Positions 38,420-47,391 of a DNA stretch of 61,045 nucleotides are shown in pieces. Source of the DNA: Pseudoalteromonas luteoviolacea NCIMB 1944 (lineage in GTDB: Bacteria > Pseudomonadota > Gammaproteobacteria > Enterobacterales > Alteromonadaceae); the NCBI RefSeq assembly GCF_001625565.1, contig NZ_AUXS01000031.1, positions 1-61,045 on the forward strand, written 5' to 3'. The translations under genes were made by a program, and so were the position numbers. The number at the start of each line of letters is the position of its first letter. Position 1 is the stretch's first letter. The notes beneath the pieces are model-generated. The model ran no database searches and was not told the origin of the DNA. It saw only the letters and a program-made list of their open reading frames with translations.

Positions 38420-38913
38420 TGTCGATTCCTCGTGTTTTGGTTATGCCAAAAATATAGAGCGAGCTAGAGTGGGCTGTATTTTATTTAAGGAAAAGCACCA
38501 CTCCAGTGCTCGATTTATTGACTTTTTTTGCAAATTCGCGCGATACAAAAAAAGCAAACTTATTGCGCTCCGGACGACTTGCTACAAAAGACCTTATGAG
38601 CTGCAGATTAATTTCAGTGTAGACGAAAAATTTATTTATAGAGTAACGCAGTATTGAGAATTATTATGGAAAACTGAGCTTTAATGGCATCCGTGGCGCT
38701 TCAACTGACGAAAGCAGACTCAATTAGGGGCTTATGGGTAAGGCACTAAATACAATGCTATACACCATTCTCTAAATTTTGGGATATTTTCTGCTCGCTT
38801 GATTAGATAACCGTAAAAACCGCTATCAGATTGCACTGTGGCTAAATATAATTTCCCCTAAGTGCACATTCTAATTTAGTGAGTGTGCGAAAATTTGCTT
38901 TTAAGGAGTATAA
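38420..38913. other. Intergenic region upstream of bufA
   Basis: 494 bases between the divergent bufA and the Imm49-like gene. No coding frame here has family support. A TATATT element for bufA is at about 38451 on the minus strand, but I found no convincing -35 box, so an alternative sigma factor is possible. Nothing else is clear. Confidence 0.4.
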
Positions 38914-39840
38914 ATGAAGCAAAAGCACCACTACGGTGATAGCTACGAACTCGATGTTTACCAAGAGTTTTATCAAGAAAACGTCCGCTCAGCTTACTTT
39001 CTCAAATCTGTTCTTCAAAATGGTGAGGTGAGGTTTGATTCGATGAGTGGAGATAGCTGGGAGTATCAAGTTGCTAATCAGTTGAAGACGTATTTTGACT
39101 TTGCGGTATTTGCGAAGCGACCGCACAGTGAAGCGAGGTGGTTTTTGGATAAGTTTTATCATTTCCATTTAACACACTTTAAGCGACATATATTTCCCAA
39201 TGAGCAACACGAATTGCGCTTGGATGAGGTGTCAATTACCCGCCCTGGTGAGCGATTAAGTTATGGTATAGATCCAATTAATTGGTGCCGTGCGGTATAT
39301 TGGGCACTTGCCTATAACGACATGCAGAGCATCGCATGGTTAGATCAATTTAATGAGCAATCGATGGATACGTCGGGTATTGCTCAGATACACATGGCGG
39401 AGTTTAATATTGTTAAAGCCATACTTAATCCACAAGAGCGGGACTTGGTTGCGGCCATAAAGGCATTTATGCAAGTTGATGTCACGGCACTGAGCGAGCT
39501 TGAAAGCCGAGTTGCAGCAGACGTGTTATTGTTTCGTCGCAGTGTGCACTTACCGCGAATTGATTGCTTATTGAGTGTGTTTTGCCATGAAGATGAGCAA
39601 ACCTATCAGCAAAAAATGTTGGATGCGTTAGATAAGTTTGCACAGTGTGCGCACAAAATGGATAAAGCCGGAGAGCCTTTTCCAAAATTTGCGTTGGATT
39701 TCGTGGGGCTTGCTCGGGTAGCTTACTCTGGTAAGGGATACTTGATCCCAGATCACCCTTATTTACCGCAGTGGTTGATCACTGAAGATTTGACAGATAT
39801 CACGCCGCCCCCAGAGCCCGACTCTATCCCAACGTTATAG
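38914..39840 (+). CDS. Imm49-like immunity-family protein
   Basis: Cytosolic, mainly helical protein of 308 residues. The C-terminal block FALDFVGLARVAYSGKG followed by DHPYLPQ, and an internal DPINWCRAVYWALAYND, recall the Imm49 family of predicted immunity proteins of polymorphic toxin systems; this is from memory and should be tested. No toxin gene is adjacent. TTAAGGAG precedes the ATG. A strong convergent terminator follows. Confidence 0.45.
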   Translation: MKQKHHYGDSYELDVYQEFYQENVRSAYFLKSVLQNGEVRFDSMSGDSWEYQVANQLKTYFDFAVFAKRPHSEARWFLDKFYHFHLTHFKRHIFPNEQHELRLDEVSITRPGERLSYGIDPINWCRAVYWALAYNDMQSIAWLDQFNEQSMDTSGIAQIHMAEFNIVKAILNPQERDLVAAIKAFMQVDVTALSELESRVAADVLLFRRSVHLPRIDCLLSVFCHEDEQTYQQKMLDALDKFAQCAHKMDKAGEPFPKFALDFVGLARVAYSGKGYLIPDHPYLPQWLITEDLTDITPPPEPDSIPTL

Positions 39841-39880
39841 ATAATAAATTGCCCGTATTTTGTACGGGCAATTTATTATC
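39840..39880. terminator. Very stable bidirectional terminator
   Basis: Two 18-base arms (GATAATAAATTGCCCGTA and its exact complement) are separated by 5 bases. The structure begins at the stop codon of the Imm49-like gene and reaches the end of the convergent GNAT gene, so each stop lies within or next to the stem. Confidence 0.85.
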
Positions 39881-40361
39881 TCGAGTTATTTTTTGTATTA
39901 ACTTTCATCTCTAATAGTGATGGCTCAAATCCAAGCTTTTGGTATGCATTGATTGCAGCTTGATTGTCGTTATATACATCGAGGTAGAAATCATACACGT
40001 CTTTTGACTCAGCCCAGCTCATCAAATGTTGCATGATTTTTTTATTGAGCTCTTGGCCGCGAAACGCAGGACTGACAAACATAAAGCCTAAATAACCATG
40101 GTTTACGTGTGTTAAAGATTGCTTTGAGGGCCTGATCTGCACGTAGCCTGTTGCGATTATGTCGTTTTTGTACTCGGCAACTTGTACCGAGGCGTTTTCA
40201 CTTTGCAGTAAATCGTCTAAATCGTAATAATGAGCATCTGGTTTTATTTGTGAATTGTACGGTCGCTCTGCATCAACGACGGCTTGCTCTAATGCCAACA
40301 GTGCGGCTTTGTCTTCTAATTTAGCTTGTCTAAACAGTATTTTATCTGACTCTATGGTCAT
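39876..40361 (-). CDS. GNAT-family acetyltransferase
   Basis: Protein of 161 residues. The fold is a plain GNAT, with the acetyl-CoA region FVSPAFRGQELNKKIM and the C-terminal NDNQAAINAYQKLGF typical of the family. The Q/R-x-x-G-x-A loop is changed to RGQELN, a mild deviation. The substrate is unknown. The gene is monocistronic. Confidence 0.8.
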   Translation of the reverse strand: MTIESDKILFRQAKLEDKAALLALEQAVVDAERPYNSQIKPDAHYYDLDDLLQSENASVQVAEYKNDIIATGYVQIRPSKQSLTHVNHGYLGFMFVSPAFRGQELNKKIMQHLMSWAESKDVYDFYLDVYNDNQAAINAYQKLGFEPSLLEMKVNTKNNSR

Positions 40362-40536
40362 TGTATTTCCCAGCCCGTTGCTCTAAAAATCGTCGGTTTG
40401 GATAAACCTATGTCCAATCTAGTGTAACCGAATTGAATGGTTGCTTGTACCCAATATGTTATTACGCGTTTTTATCAATTTATCTTCTAGAATCTAGCCA
40501 GTAAAATAGAGCATTTATAGCTAAATAAAGTTCATT

Positions 40537-41376
40537 ATGTTTGCGAAAAAGTCATTGCCTATTGGCACAATATTTAGTTTTGTTGCCGTGATTGTGTTTT
40601 CTATTTTTGGATTAGGGTCGTGTAGCAACCCGAGTACGCCAGCGGGCTTTGAAGGGTATGTGTATGAAAAGCCAAGAATGTTTGGCTCCGGCGGTTATCA
40701 GGGAACACTTCAAGGACCGAGTAATTTTGGCATGTCGGTGCTGCGTAACGAAGTCATTAATATTGATATGCGGCCCAATACCTACACAGAAAACTTCAAA
40801 ATACTCGCCAATGATGATTTAAATATTATCTTTGACTTTCATGCGGTGGTATCTATTCGCGCTGGAACAGTGAAGGCCGTTGTTGAAAATTATGGTGGTG
40901 AGCACTGGTATGCACGCTTTGTGCGAGAGACATTTAGAACCTATGTACGAAATGCCGTGCAAAAGTTTGATAGTGGTGAATTAAAAGCGCGTCGCGATGA
41001 TATTGCCAAAGAAGTCACTGTTAAATTGCAAACATACCTAAATGCCACACCGTTTGAAGTAAAAAATATTGTGGTTGGCAATATAAATTACCCAGATATT
41101 GTCGCTAAAGCTGTGGAGAAAAAATTGGCCGCACAGCAATTGCTATCTGAAAAAGAAACTCAAAAGCAGATAGCAAAAAAAGATGCGGAGATCCGTATAG
41201 AAGAAGCAAAAGGGATTGCCGAGGCGCAAAAAATCATAAACTCGACACTGACCGAGAATTATCTCCAGCATGAAGCCATCAACGCACAGCTTAAAATGGC
41301 TGAATCACCAAACCACACTACGGTATATATTCCAGTGGGAACCAATGGTATGCCGTTAGTGAAAGGGCTTAAATAG
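40537..41376 (+). CDS. SPFH/prohibitin-domain protein
   Basis: Membrane-associated protein of 279 residues. An N-terminal hydrophobic segment ends in GLGSC, which could be a lipobox. It is followed by the SPFH (band 7) domain (about 35-195), then a charged helical region rich in Ala, Glu and Lys, for example KKDAEIRIEEAKGIAEAQKI. Such proteins assemble into ring- or cage-like complexes that organise membrane areas. It resembles HflC-type proteins but has no protease partner nearby. Confidence 0.8.
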   Translation: MFAKKSLPIGTIFSFVAVIVFSIFGLGSCSNPSTPAGFEGYVYEKPRMFGSGGYQGTLQGPSNFGMSVLRNEVINIDMRPNTYTENFKILANDDLNIIFDFHAVVSIRAGTVKAVVENYGGEHWYARFVRETFRTYVRNAVQKFDSGELKARRDDIAKEVTVKLQTYLNATPFEVKNIVVGNINYPDIVAKAVEKKLAAQQLLSEKETQKQIAKKDAEIRIEEAKGIAEAQKIINSTLTENYLQHEAINAQLKMAESPNHTTVYIPVGTNGMPLVKGLK

Positions 41377-41412
41377 TTTGCGTTGAGCGCTTTTTGTTAG
41401 TTAGGTAAATGT

Positions 41413-41443
41413 AGGGCCAAAATAGCAGTGCTATTTTGGCCCT
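41413..41443. terminator. Bidirectional terminator
   Basis: AGGGCCAAAATAGC and GCTATTTTGGCCCT form a 14-base-pair stem with a 3-base loop between the SPFH gene and the convergent exported-protein gene. Confidence 0.85.
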
Positions 41444-41449
41444 GTGGTT

Positions 41450-43186
41450 TTACTGATTTTCCACTTTGATTGTAATGTCAGTAACAATACCTTTATCTGT
41501 GGTGTCAAAAGAGAAGTGCAGTTTGCCACTTTCGCTTAATAACTCTGCCATATCGTCAGTGATAGGTTCACCAGAGAGCTCAGCAGCTTTGAGTAGCATA
41601 GGCATGACCTTGTCTGTATTGACTGCGAAGTTCATCAATCCATTAGCTGTCACAGTTTGCGTGCTCAACGCTTCCGCAGTTTGCTGCGCAGTTTTACCTA
41701 TGTATAAAGTCAGGTGCTGGCCTTTTAACGCTAAGAATAGCGGCGCTGTAGATTGGTAATCTGGCGGTAAATACTGGTTGATTTCAATGGCACTCCCATC
41801 AGCTGGCAGTGTCAACCCAGACAAGTCAGGGGCGAAGCTCTTTGCCATATTAAATAATGCTAACATGTCGTCTGCCGATACCGTGAGTAACATATCAACA
41901 GCGCTTAAATCCGTATTGTCTACTCTAACTAAGTCCGCGATATTTGCATCAAATACCGTGAGGCTTACACCTTTTAGTGTGCCAAGCATACTTGTTGCCA
42001 TCGCTAATGGTGCCGGGTTTGCATCTTTACTCTGCGTCTGTAATTGTGCGAGCGGCTCGCAGTTAAATTGTGCACTGGCAAAAGCTGCCCAAAGAGTATT
42101 GACCGAAGGCGAGAGCTGACTCGCATTGACTCCAATACCCAGTGCAAGCATGGCGTCGCTGTCACTTTGCGTATGCTGTGGTAAAAAACCACGTATATTT
42201 TTCAATGCATTTAAAACTTTGGTGTCGGTAGATGCAATCACGCTTGATACTTTTATGTCAGCATGGCTACTTGAAAATTCATACTCTTGAGTACCCGTAA
42301 TGATGGCTGGCCACTTGTTCGCAATGTCAGAGAAGTCCTGCTGACAGCTAGGGTTTCTCACACTGTCTAATGCATTTTCGCTGTCTGTGAGTGCCAGTAT
42401 CTTATCCAGCATTTGTGTTGACTTACTTTGAGGGTCTTTGGCGGTAAGCATATCTGCTAAAAGCCTTGTATCAAGATACGCAAATGCATGCCCGTCCAGC
42501 TGATGTTCTTGGGTGTAACGCTGTACCTTGTCAGTACTGCTTAGAGGTTTTGCGGGGGCTTTAAGACCAAGTGCAATTTGAAGATCGTTTTGATCATTGA
42601 TTGGGGTATCAAAGGTCACCGTCACCCATTTACCGTCAATAGCGACCAACAAATCTACGATTTTTTGACCGCCTTGTTCTATTGGGAATTTGGTAACTGG
42701 AATACCACCTATATTGGCGTCTTCATATTGAATATTTGCTTCTTTCGCTGCGTTGATAACGGTGTTTTTAAATACTTGCGGATCACCTAATTCAGCGCGA
42801 AATACGGGGAGCAAACCAATCGAATAAGCGAGTGCTTGAAAGTCGCTATTGACCCCCCAAGTGCTGGTGAATTGCTTGGATGACTTTAAGCTCTCTGCAT
42901 ACTTATCCAGTATATTTAGTAAGAATTGAGTGTTTGAATCAATCTCTTGACCCTGCATCACAGCAACAAAATTATTGATATCATCTACATTTTTTAATGT
43001 ATCTGGCAAAACGTCCAAATACTGTAGATAAGGGAAACTTTTTAGCTGTGACCACAAGAAAAGCGTATCGGCAGGCACTTTGTCTAAGTGTGCTAAGTTA
43101 TTATTGTTGGCGCCTTGTTGTGCAATAAAGTAGCCACCTGATGCAATGGCGGTACCTGTGACGAGCGCGAGAAGAGATTTTTTCAT
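41450..43186 (-). CDS. Large exported protein, unknown function
   Basis: Protein of 578 residues from the ATG at 43186, where GGAG stands 6 bases ahead; a frame reaching 43327 is not used. The N-terminal segment KKSLLALVTGTAIASGGYFIA is a signal peptide or membrane anchor. The mature part begins HLDKVPADTLFLWSQLKSFP, and internal stretches alternate beta and helical elements. I do not recognise the family. It stands alone. Confidence 0.65.
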   Translation of the reverse strand: MKKSLLALVTGTAIASGGYFIAQQGANNNNLAHLDKVPADTLFLWSQLKSFPYLQYLDVLPDTLKNVDDINNFVAVMQGQEIDSNTQFLLNILDKYAESLKSSKQFTSTWGVNSDFQALAYSIGLLPVFRAELGDPQVFKNTVINAAKEANIQYEDANIGGIPVTKFPIEQGGQKIVDLLVAIDGKWVTVTFDTPINDQNDLQIALGLKAPAKPLSSTDKVQRYTQEHQLDGHAFAYLDTRLLADMLTAKDPQSKSTQMLDKILALTDSENALDSVRNPSCQQDFSDIANKWPAIITGTQEYEFSSSHADIKVSSVIASTDTKVLNALKNIRGFLPQHTQSDSDAMLALGIGVNASQLSPSVNTLWAAFASAQFNCEPLAQLQTQSKDANPAPLAMATSMLGTLKGVSLTVFDANIADLVRVDNTDLSAVDMLLTVSADDMLALFNMAKSFAPDLSGLTLPADGSAIEINQYLPPDYQSTAPLFLALKGQHLTLYIGKTAQQTAEALSTQTVTANGLMNFAVNTDKVMPMLLKAAELSGEPITDDMAELLSESGKLHFSFDTTDKGIVTDITIKVENQ

Positions 43187-43494
43187 TGTTGCTCCATATG
43201 TAGTAGGTCTTCCAATTAAAAATAATGATATCAATATATGGAGAATGAACAAATCTATTATTTGGTTCGTTTTGTCGTGAGCTAACTCTGAGGCTGATGG
43301 CGCAGTGTTTAAGCATTGGTCGAACAATGGGGCTTGCAGATATTACATTTAGGTTTGAATTCATTGGGTGGCAACTGCCTAACTACAATATCAAAATCAT
43401 GCGCAGCAGGGTGCTAAATATAGTTTTGTAGGGCTTCGTCTTTCAAAATAAACAACCGTCTTATTGGTAAATTAGCCTTAAAGATGAGTTTAAA

Positions 43495-44811
43495 ATGAAT
43501 CAAAATGAGATTAACTCGGTAGTCGTCATTGGCGCGGGGCCTGTGGGCCTAAGTGCAGCCGCTCACCTTCTTGCTCGTAATATTCAACCCATTGTGATTG
43601 AAAAAGGCAGTGCTGTGGGCAGCGCAATATCGCAGTGGGGACATATTCGTGTATTCAGTCCTTGGAAATATGTCATTGATCAACAGCTACGAGTGATTTT
43701 AGAAAATACCGGTTGGCAAGCGCCGGATCCTGATGGTTTGCCAACTGGTCACGATATTGTTGAGCAATATCTACAGCCAGCGGCGTCTACACCGGAACTT
43801 GCGAAAGTTATCAAGCTTCAAACTGAAGTGATTGCGGTTTCAAAACACGCCCATGCTAAATCTTTCTCTAAAGAGCGCAATCAGGCGTTGTTCTCTGTTC
43901 ATATTAAACACAGTGATGGAACAACAGAGGTTATACTTACTCAAGCTGTGATTGATGCCTCTGGGACATGGAGTAACCCCAATCCAATTGGATTGGATGG
44001 CTTACCTGTGCCTGGTGAAATTATGAATAAAGATGCTATTAGGTATGGCCTGCCCGATGTGGTTGGACGAGACAAAAATGACTATGCCAGCAAACGTGTA
44101 TTGGTGTTAGGTGGTGGGCATTCCGCGATTAATATCGCCTTAGAATTACTTAAACTGCAAAAACTACACCCAGAAACAAAAGTTGTTTGGGGCTTACGTA
44201 CCAACCAATTGGACAAGCTACTTGGCGGGGGAATAAATGATGAATTACCTGCTCGCCAAGCGTTAGGCAATGCAGCCAAAAATGCAGTGAACAATGACCA
44301 GCTTGAATTACTTGCGCCATTTGCAATTGAAAAAATAACTCGCACATCAAGTGGGCTTGCCATATCTGCAACTGTTGCAGGACAAGTTCAATTTATTGAA
44401 GTTGACCGTATCATAGTCGCAGCTGGTTTCAGGCCAGACTTAAACATACTGCGAGAATTACGCCTTGATTTAGACAGTATTGTGGAAGCACCAGCAGCAT
44501 TGGCACCATTGATCGATCCTAATCTGCACTCCTGTGGCACAGTCCCCCCGCATGGGTATAGAGAGCTTGCACACCCAGATGAGCACTTTTTTATCGTCGG
44601 TATGAAAGCGTATGGTCGTGCGCCTACATTCCTTATGTTGACAGGTTATGAACAAGTGAGATCAATTGCGGCAAAGTTGGCGGGTGATAATGAAGCCGCG
44701 GCGCGAGTCGAGTTGGTATTACCAAACACGGGCGTGTGCTGTAGTGAAAGAAACGACTCAGACTGTTGTCGCTCAAACACCATTGCTGATGAAAAATCAT
44801 GTTGCGGCTGA
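43495..44811 (+). CDS. Flavoprotein monooxygenase-like protein with Cys-pair tail
   Basis: FAD/NAD(P)-binding protein of 438 residues. The FAD motif VVVIGAGPVGLSAAAHLL is at the N terminus and the NAD(P) site VLVLGGGHSAINIALELL in the middle. The last 25 residues hold three Cys pairs: CCSERNDSDCC, then the terminal SCCG. Such tails bind soft metals or metalloids, and related flavoproteins are known from arsenic loci, though no arsR or arsenate reductase is seen here. An MFS transporter gene begins 12 bases on. Confidence 0.7.
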   Translation: MNQNEINSVVVIGAGPVGLSAAAHLLARNIQPIVIEKGSAVGSAISQWGHIRVFSPWKYVIDQQLRVILENTGWQAPDPDGLPTGHDIVEQYLQPAASTPELAKVIKLQTEVIAVSKHAHAKSFSKERNQALFSVHIKHSDGTTEVILTQAVIDASGTWSNPNPIGLDGLPVPGEIMNKDAIRYGLPDVVGRDKNDYASKRVLVLGGGHSAINIALELLKLQKLHPETKVVWGLRTNQLDKLLGGGINDELPARQALGNAAKNAVNNDQLELLAPFAIEKITRTSSGLAISATVAGQVQFIEVDRIIVAAGFRPDLNILRELRLDLDSIVEAPAALAPLIDPNLHSCGTVPPHGYRELAHPDEHFFIVGMKAYGRAPTFLMLTGYEQVRSIAAKLAGDNEAAARVELVLPNTGVCCSERNDSDCCRSNTIADEKSCCG

Positions 44812-44823
44812 GCGGGACCAAAT

Positions 44824-46092
44824 ATGAATGCTTTAAAAGCGAAAATATATGGTTTGTCTCACTCAGAGCCTTGGGTTCGCAAACGATCAACAGATAGCTT
44901 CCCACTTGCACTTTTGGGCTTTGCCCAGATCTGCTCTTGGGGGACGCTTTATTATAGTTTTCCACAGTTAGCCGAAGCTATGCTCAGCGAGTTTAACTGG
45001 GCGAAGTCGGACGTTTATGGGGCGCTGTCCGTCAGTTTGCTATTTTCTTCATTTGCAGCAATTCCGGTAGGCAAGCTCATTGACAAAGGGCTAGGTCGAA
45101 ATGTAATGGTGACAGGCTCAATCGTCGCGGGGACTTTATTGATAGCAGGTTCTCTGATCAATTCACTGGCGTTTCTATACGCCGTATTTGCCGCAATTGG
45201 TATCGTGCAAGCGACGACTTTATATGAAGCGGCCTTCGCTGTTATCAGTGCCAACCATCCGCATGAGCAAGCCAAAGGTAAAATTGTCACATTAACTTTG
45301 TGGGGAGGATTCGCCAGTACTGTTTTTATACCACTTATAGAGTTGTTAATAACTCATTTAAACTGGCGTGCAACCTTTATAGTTTTAGGAGCTGTAAACA
45401 TGTTCGTGTGTTCAATTTGCTATGGCTTATTACCCAAAGGAAAATTATCCAAAGGAAACATGAAAATCAGGGAAGAACAGGCAGTATCACGCGTTGATGA
45501 TCGCAATATCAATGTTGCATGGGCTTTAAAACAACCCATTTTTTGGGCATTGCTGCTTTGCTTTTCACTTTTTGCAGCGGGGGCGAGCACATTTAAATTT
45601 CACCTCTACCCCATATTAGTTGAGAGTGCACTTTCTCCACAGCAAGTGGTGCTTATATTAGCCGCTTTGGGACCAGCTCAGGTATTAGGCAGGGTCGCCT
45701 TGAAGTTTGCAGGGGCGAAAGTATCAGCTTTGCAACTTGGTGTACTGACGACTTTGGCGCTACCAATAACGTTTATCGGCATGGTGTATTTACCTAGCCA
45801 AGTGTGGCTGTTAATACCCCTTATAACCCTATTTGGTGCTGCTACCGGTATGATGACTATTGTTAAAGGTATTGCAATTCCTGAACTGTTAACGAAGGAA
45901 GCATATGGCGCTATTAATGGCGCGATGAATATGCCTATTCAGTTTATTAAAGCGGGGGCGCCAGCGATTGCTGCTTGGGTATGGATGATGACGCAAAGCT
46001 ATGACATGGTACTGCTGGTGCTAGGTGGTGTTGGCATGGTGGCTGTTGCAAGTTTTGCGCTAGTAAAGCAGCTAGCTCATTTTAGTCGCTAA
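44824..46092 (+). CDS. MFS transporter
   Basis: Inner-membrane transporter of 422 residues with about twelve hydrophobic segments and the MFS loop IPVGKLIDKGLGRN between segments 2 and 3. It is the second gene of a pair with the flavoprotein, 12 bases behind it, so it probably exports or imports that enzyme's product or substrate. The identity of the solute is not visible. Confidence 0.85.
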   Translation: MNALKAKIYGLSHSEPWVRKRSTDSFPLALLGFAQICSWGTLYYSFPQLAEAMLSEFNWAKSDVYGALSVSLLFSSFAAIPVGKLIDKGLGRNVMVTGSIVAGTLLIAGSLINSLAFLYAVFAAIGIVQATTLYEAAFAVISANHPHEQAKGKIVTLTLWGGFASTVFIPLIELLITHLNWRATFIVLGAVNMFVCSICYGLLPKGKLSKGNMKIREEQAVSRVDDRNINVAWALKQPIFWALLLCFSLFAAGASTFKFHLYPILVESALSPQQVVLILAALGPAQVLGRVALKFAGAKVSALQLGVLTTLALPITFIGMVYLPSQVWLLIPLITLFGAATGMMTIVKGIAIPELLTKEAYGAINGAMNMPIQFIKAGAPAIAAWVWMMTQSYDMVLLVLGGVGMVAVASFALVKQLAHFSR

Positions 46093-46211
46093 GACTTATT
46101 TGCAAATGAGGTGCGTCAAGTTGTTTGAGAGCTGGACCTGAAAATGGATATGTCGGCGAAGAGGGCAGTTGATTGCCGTATAGATACGTAAATATTTGCC
46201 GTATAGCCAAA

Positions 46212-46233
46212 AAACGCTGCAAATGCAGCGTTT
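46212..46233. terminator. Bidirectional terminator
   Basis: AAACGCTGC and GCAGCGTTT form a 9-base-pair stem with a 4-base loop, between the MFS gene and the convergent exported protein gene. Confidence 0.85.
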
Positions 46234-46256
46234 ATTATTAGTGGTTTATAGGCTGG

Positions 46257-47012
46257 TTAACGATTGTCATGGGCTTGCCATTGGAGCATTAGCGAAATGG
46301 TGTGGCCGCCAATTTGGCCCGCTTCGGAAACATCATCATGCAGGATCATTGCCGCTTCGCGATACATCGCCGAAGCGCTGGTTAGCTGCAGCTTATATGC
46401 GTCTCGGCACTCCCATACCAAAGTCTCAGCTGGAAGGTCGTCGCAATCGCGATAAACAGCATTTAATTGGTCAGCAATATGGATTTTAAAGTGGTCAGAT
46501 AAATCACCCACATAAGCTGTTATAAGTGGCTCTGAGATGAATTCAATGGCTTTACTAGAGGCTTGTTCTGTCCAACAACGCTGCCACGTAGCTGGAAATT
46601 GCTGCTCTGTGATTTCCAAGTGTGTAATGTGATCTGTGGCGTTATGGGGTAGGTTGCCAAAGCTTAAGGCAATATCAAAGGCCGAGCAGTTTTGTGGGGC
46701 TGTTACCAATGCTTGTTTGGCGCTTCGATATACGTTGTCATACGCCTTCCAAGCTGGCGCATAACTATATGCAAAATTGAGCCAAAGATGTTGTACAACA
46801 TCTAAAAAGGTATTGTGAAATCTCGGATCATGCGCCGTTCCATGTTTGGCAAGCCAGTTTAGATTACTTAGTGCTGCGTGATTTTCATTGTTTTGAATGA
46901 GCTCAAAGGTTTGCTCAAGCATTTTATCTACATCTATTGCATGGGTCTGTGCAAAGCTAGTTGCACTGTAGGTTGATGCGGCAATTAGCGCTGTTGCGAT
47001 GATTCTTTTCAT
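46257..47012 (-). CDS. Exported protein, unknown function
   Basis: Periplasmic protein of 251 residues with a signal peptide ending at SFAQ. It is mostly helical, with a few Cys residues probably in disulfides. No family is recognised. AAGGAG precedes the ATG at normal distance. It stands alone. Confidence 0.65.
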   Translation of the reverse strand: MKRIIATALIAASTYSATSFAQTHAIDVDKMLEQTFELIQNNENHAALSNLNWLAKHGTAHDPRFHNTFLDVVQHLWLNFAYSYAPAWKAYDNVYRSAKQALVTAPQNCSAFDIALSFGNLPHNATDHITHLEITEQQFPATWQRCWTEQASSKAIEFISEPLITAYVGDLSDHFKIHIADQLNAVYRDCDDLPAETLVWECRDAYKLQLTSASAMYREAAMILHDDVSEAGQIGGHTISLMLQWQAHDNR

Positions 47013-47391
47013 ATTTCTTTGCTCCTTAAAGATAAGTTTTAATATTTTGAAATCTGCCTTTCATGGCATAGAGATAGGCTTGCTAGTATAAAGTTACTAC
47101 AGTGCAAGCATTTTTTAGTAAGCAAGGCGTATGCCATTTAGTGATAAATAATGAAGTTAGTGTATTTTATCTAGTTGTTTTGTTTATTCAGTGAAATGAC
47201 ATAAAAGCGTTGTTCACCAGCGCTTGAATTAGCGCACAGTGATTTGTGTTCTGAAAACAAAAGTTCGGTACATATTTTTGTTGAGGAGTATGAAAAGTGG
47301 ACCATTAAGGTCCACTGGATATGGTTTTAAATACCAATTCATTCAAACAACAATGCGCAAGGTGTGCACAGGTGTTGCTTGAACGCTGGCT
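47013..47391. other. Intergenic region downstream of the beta-helix gene
   Basis: 379 bases without a gene. Besides the terminator at 47296-47316 and the promoter of the exported protein gene (47013-47100), I see nothing. Confidence 0.5.
47296..47316 (-). terminator. Terminator of the beta-helix gene
   Basis: AGTGGACC and GGTCCACT form an 8-base-pair stem with a 5-base loop. On the minus strand it is followed by TTTTC. It lies 75 bases past the beta-helix gene stop. Confidence 0.65.

Noticed and set aside
38355..38657. Plus-strand frame overlapping the bufA start
   Set aside because: It runs antisense through the bufA signal sequence and into the intergenic region, has no ribosome-binding site and does not resemble a known protein.
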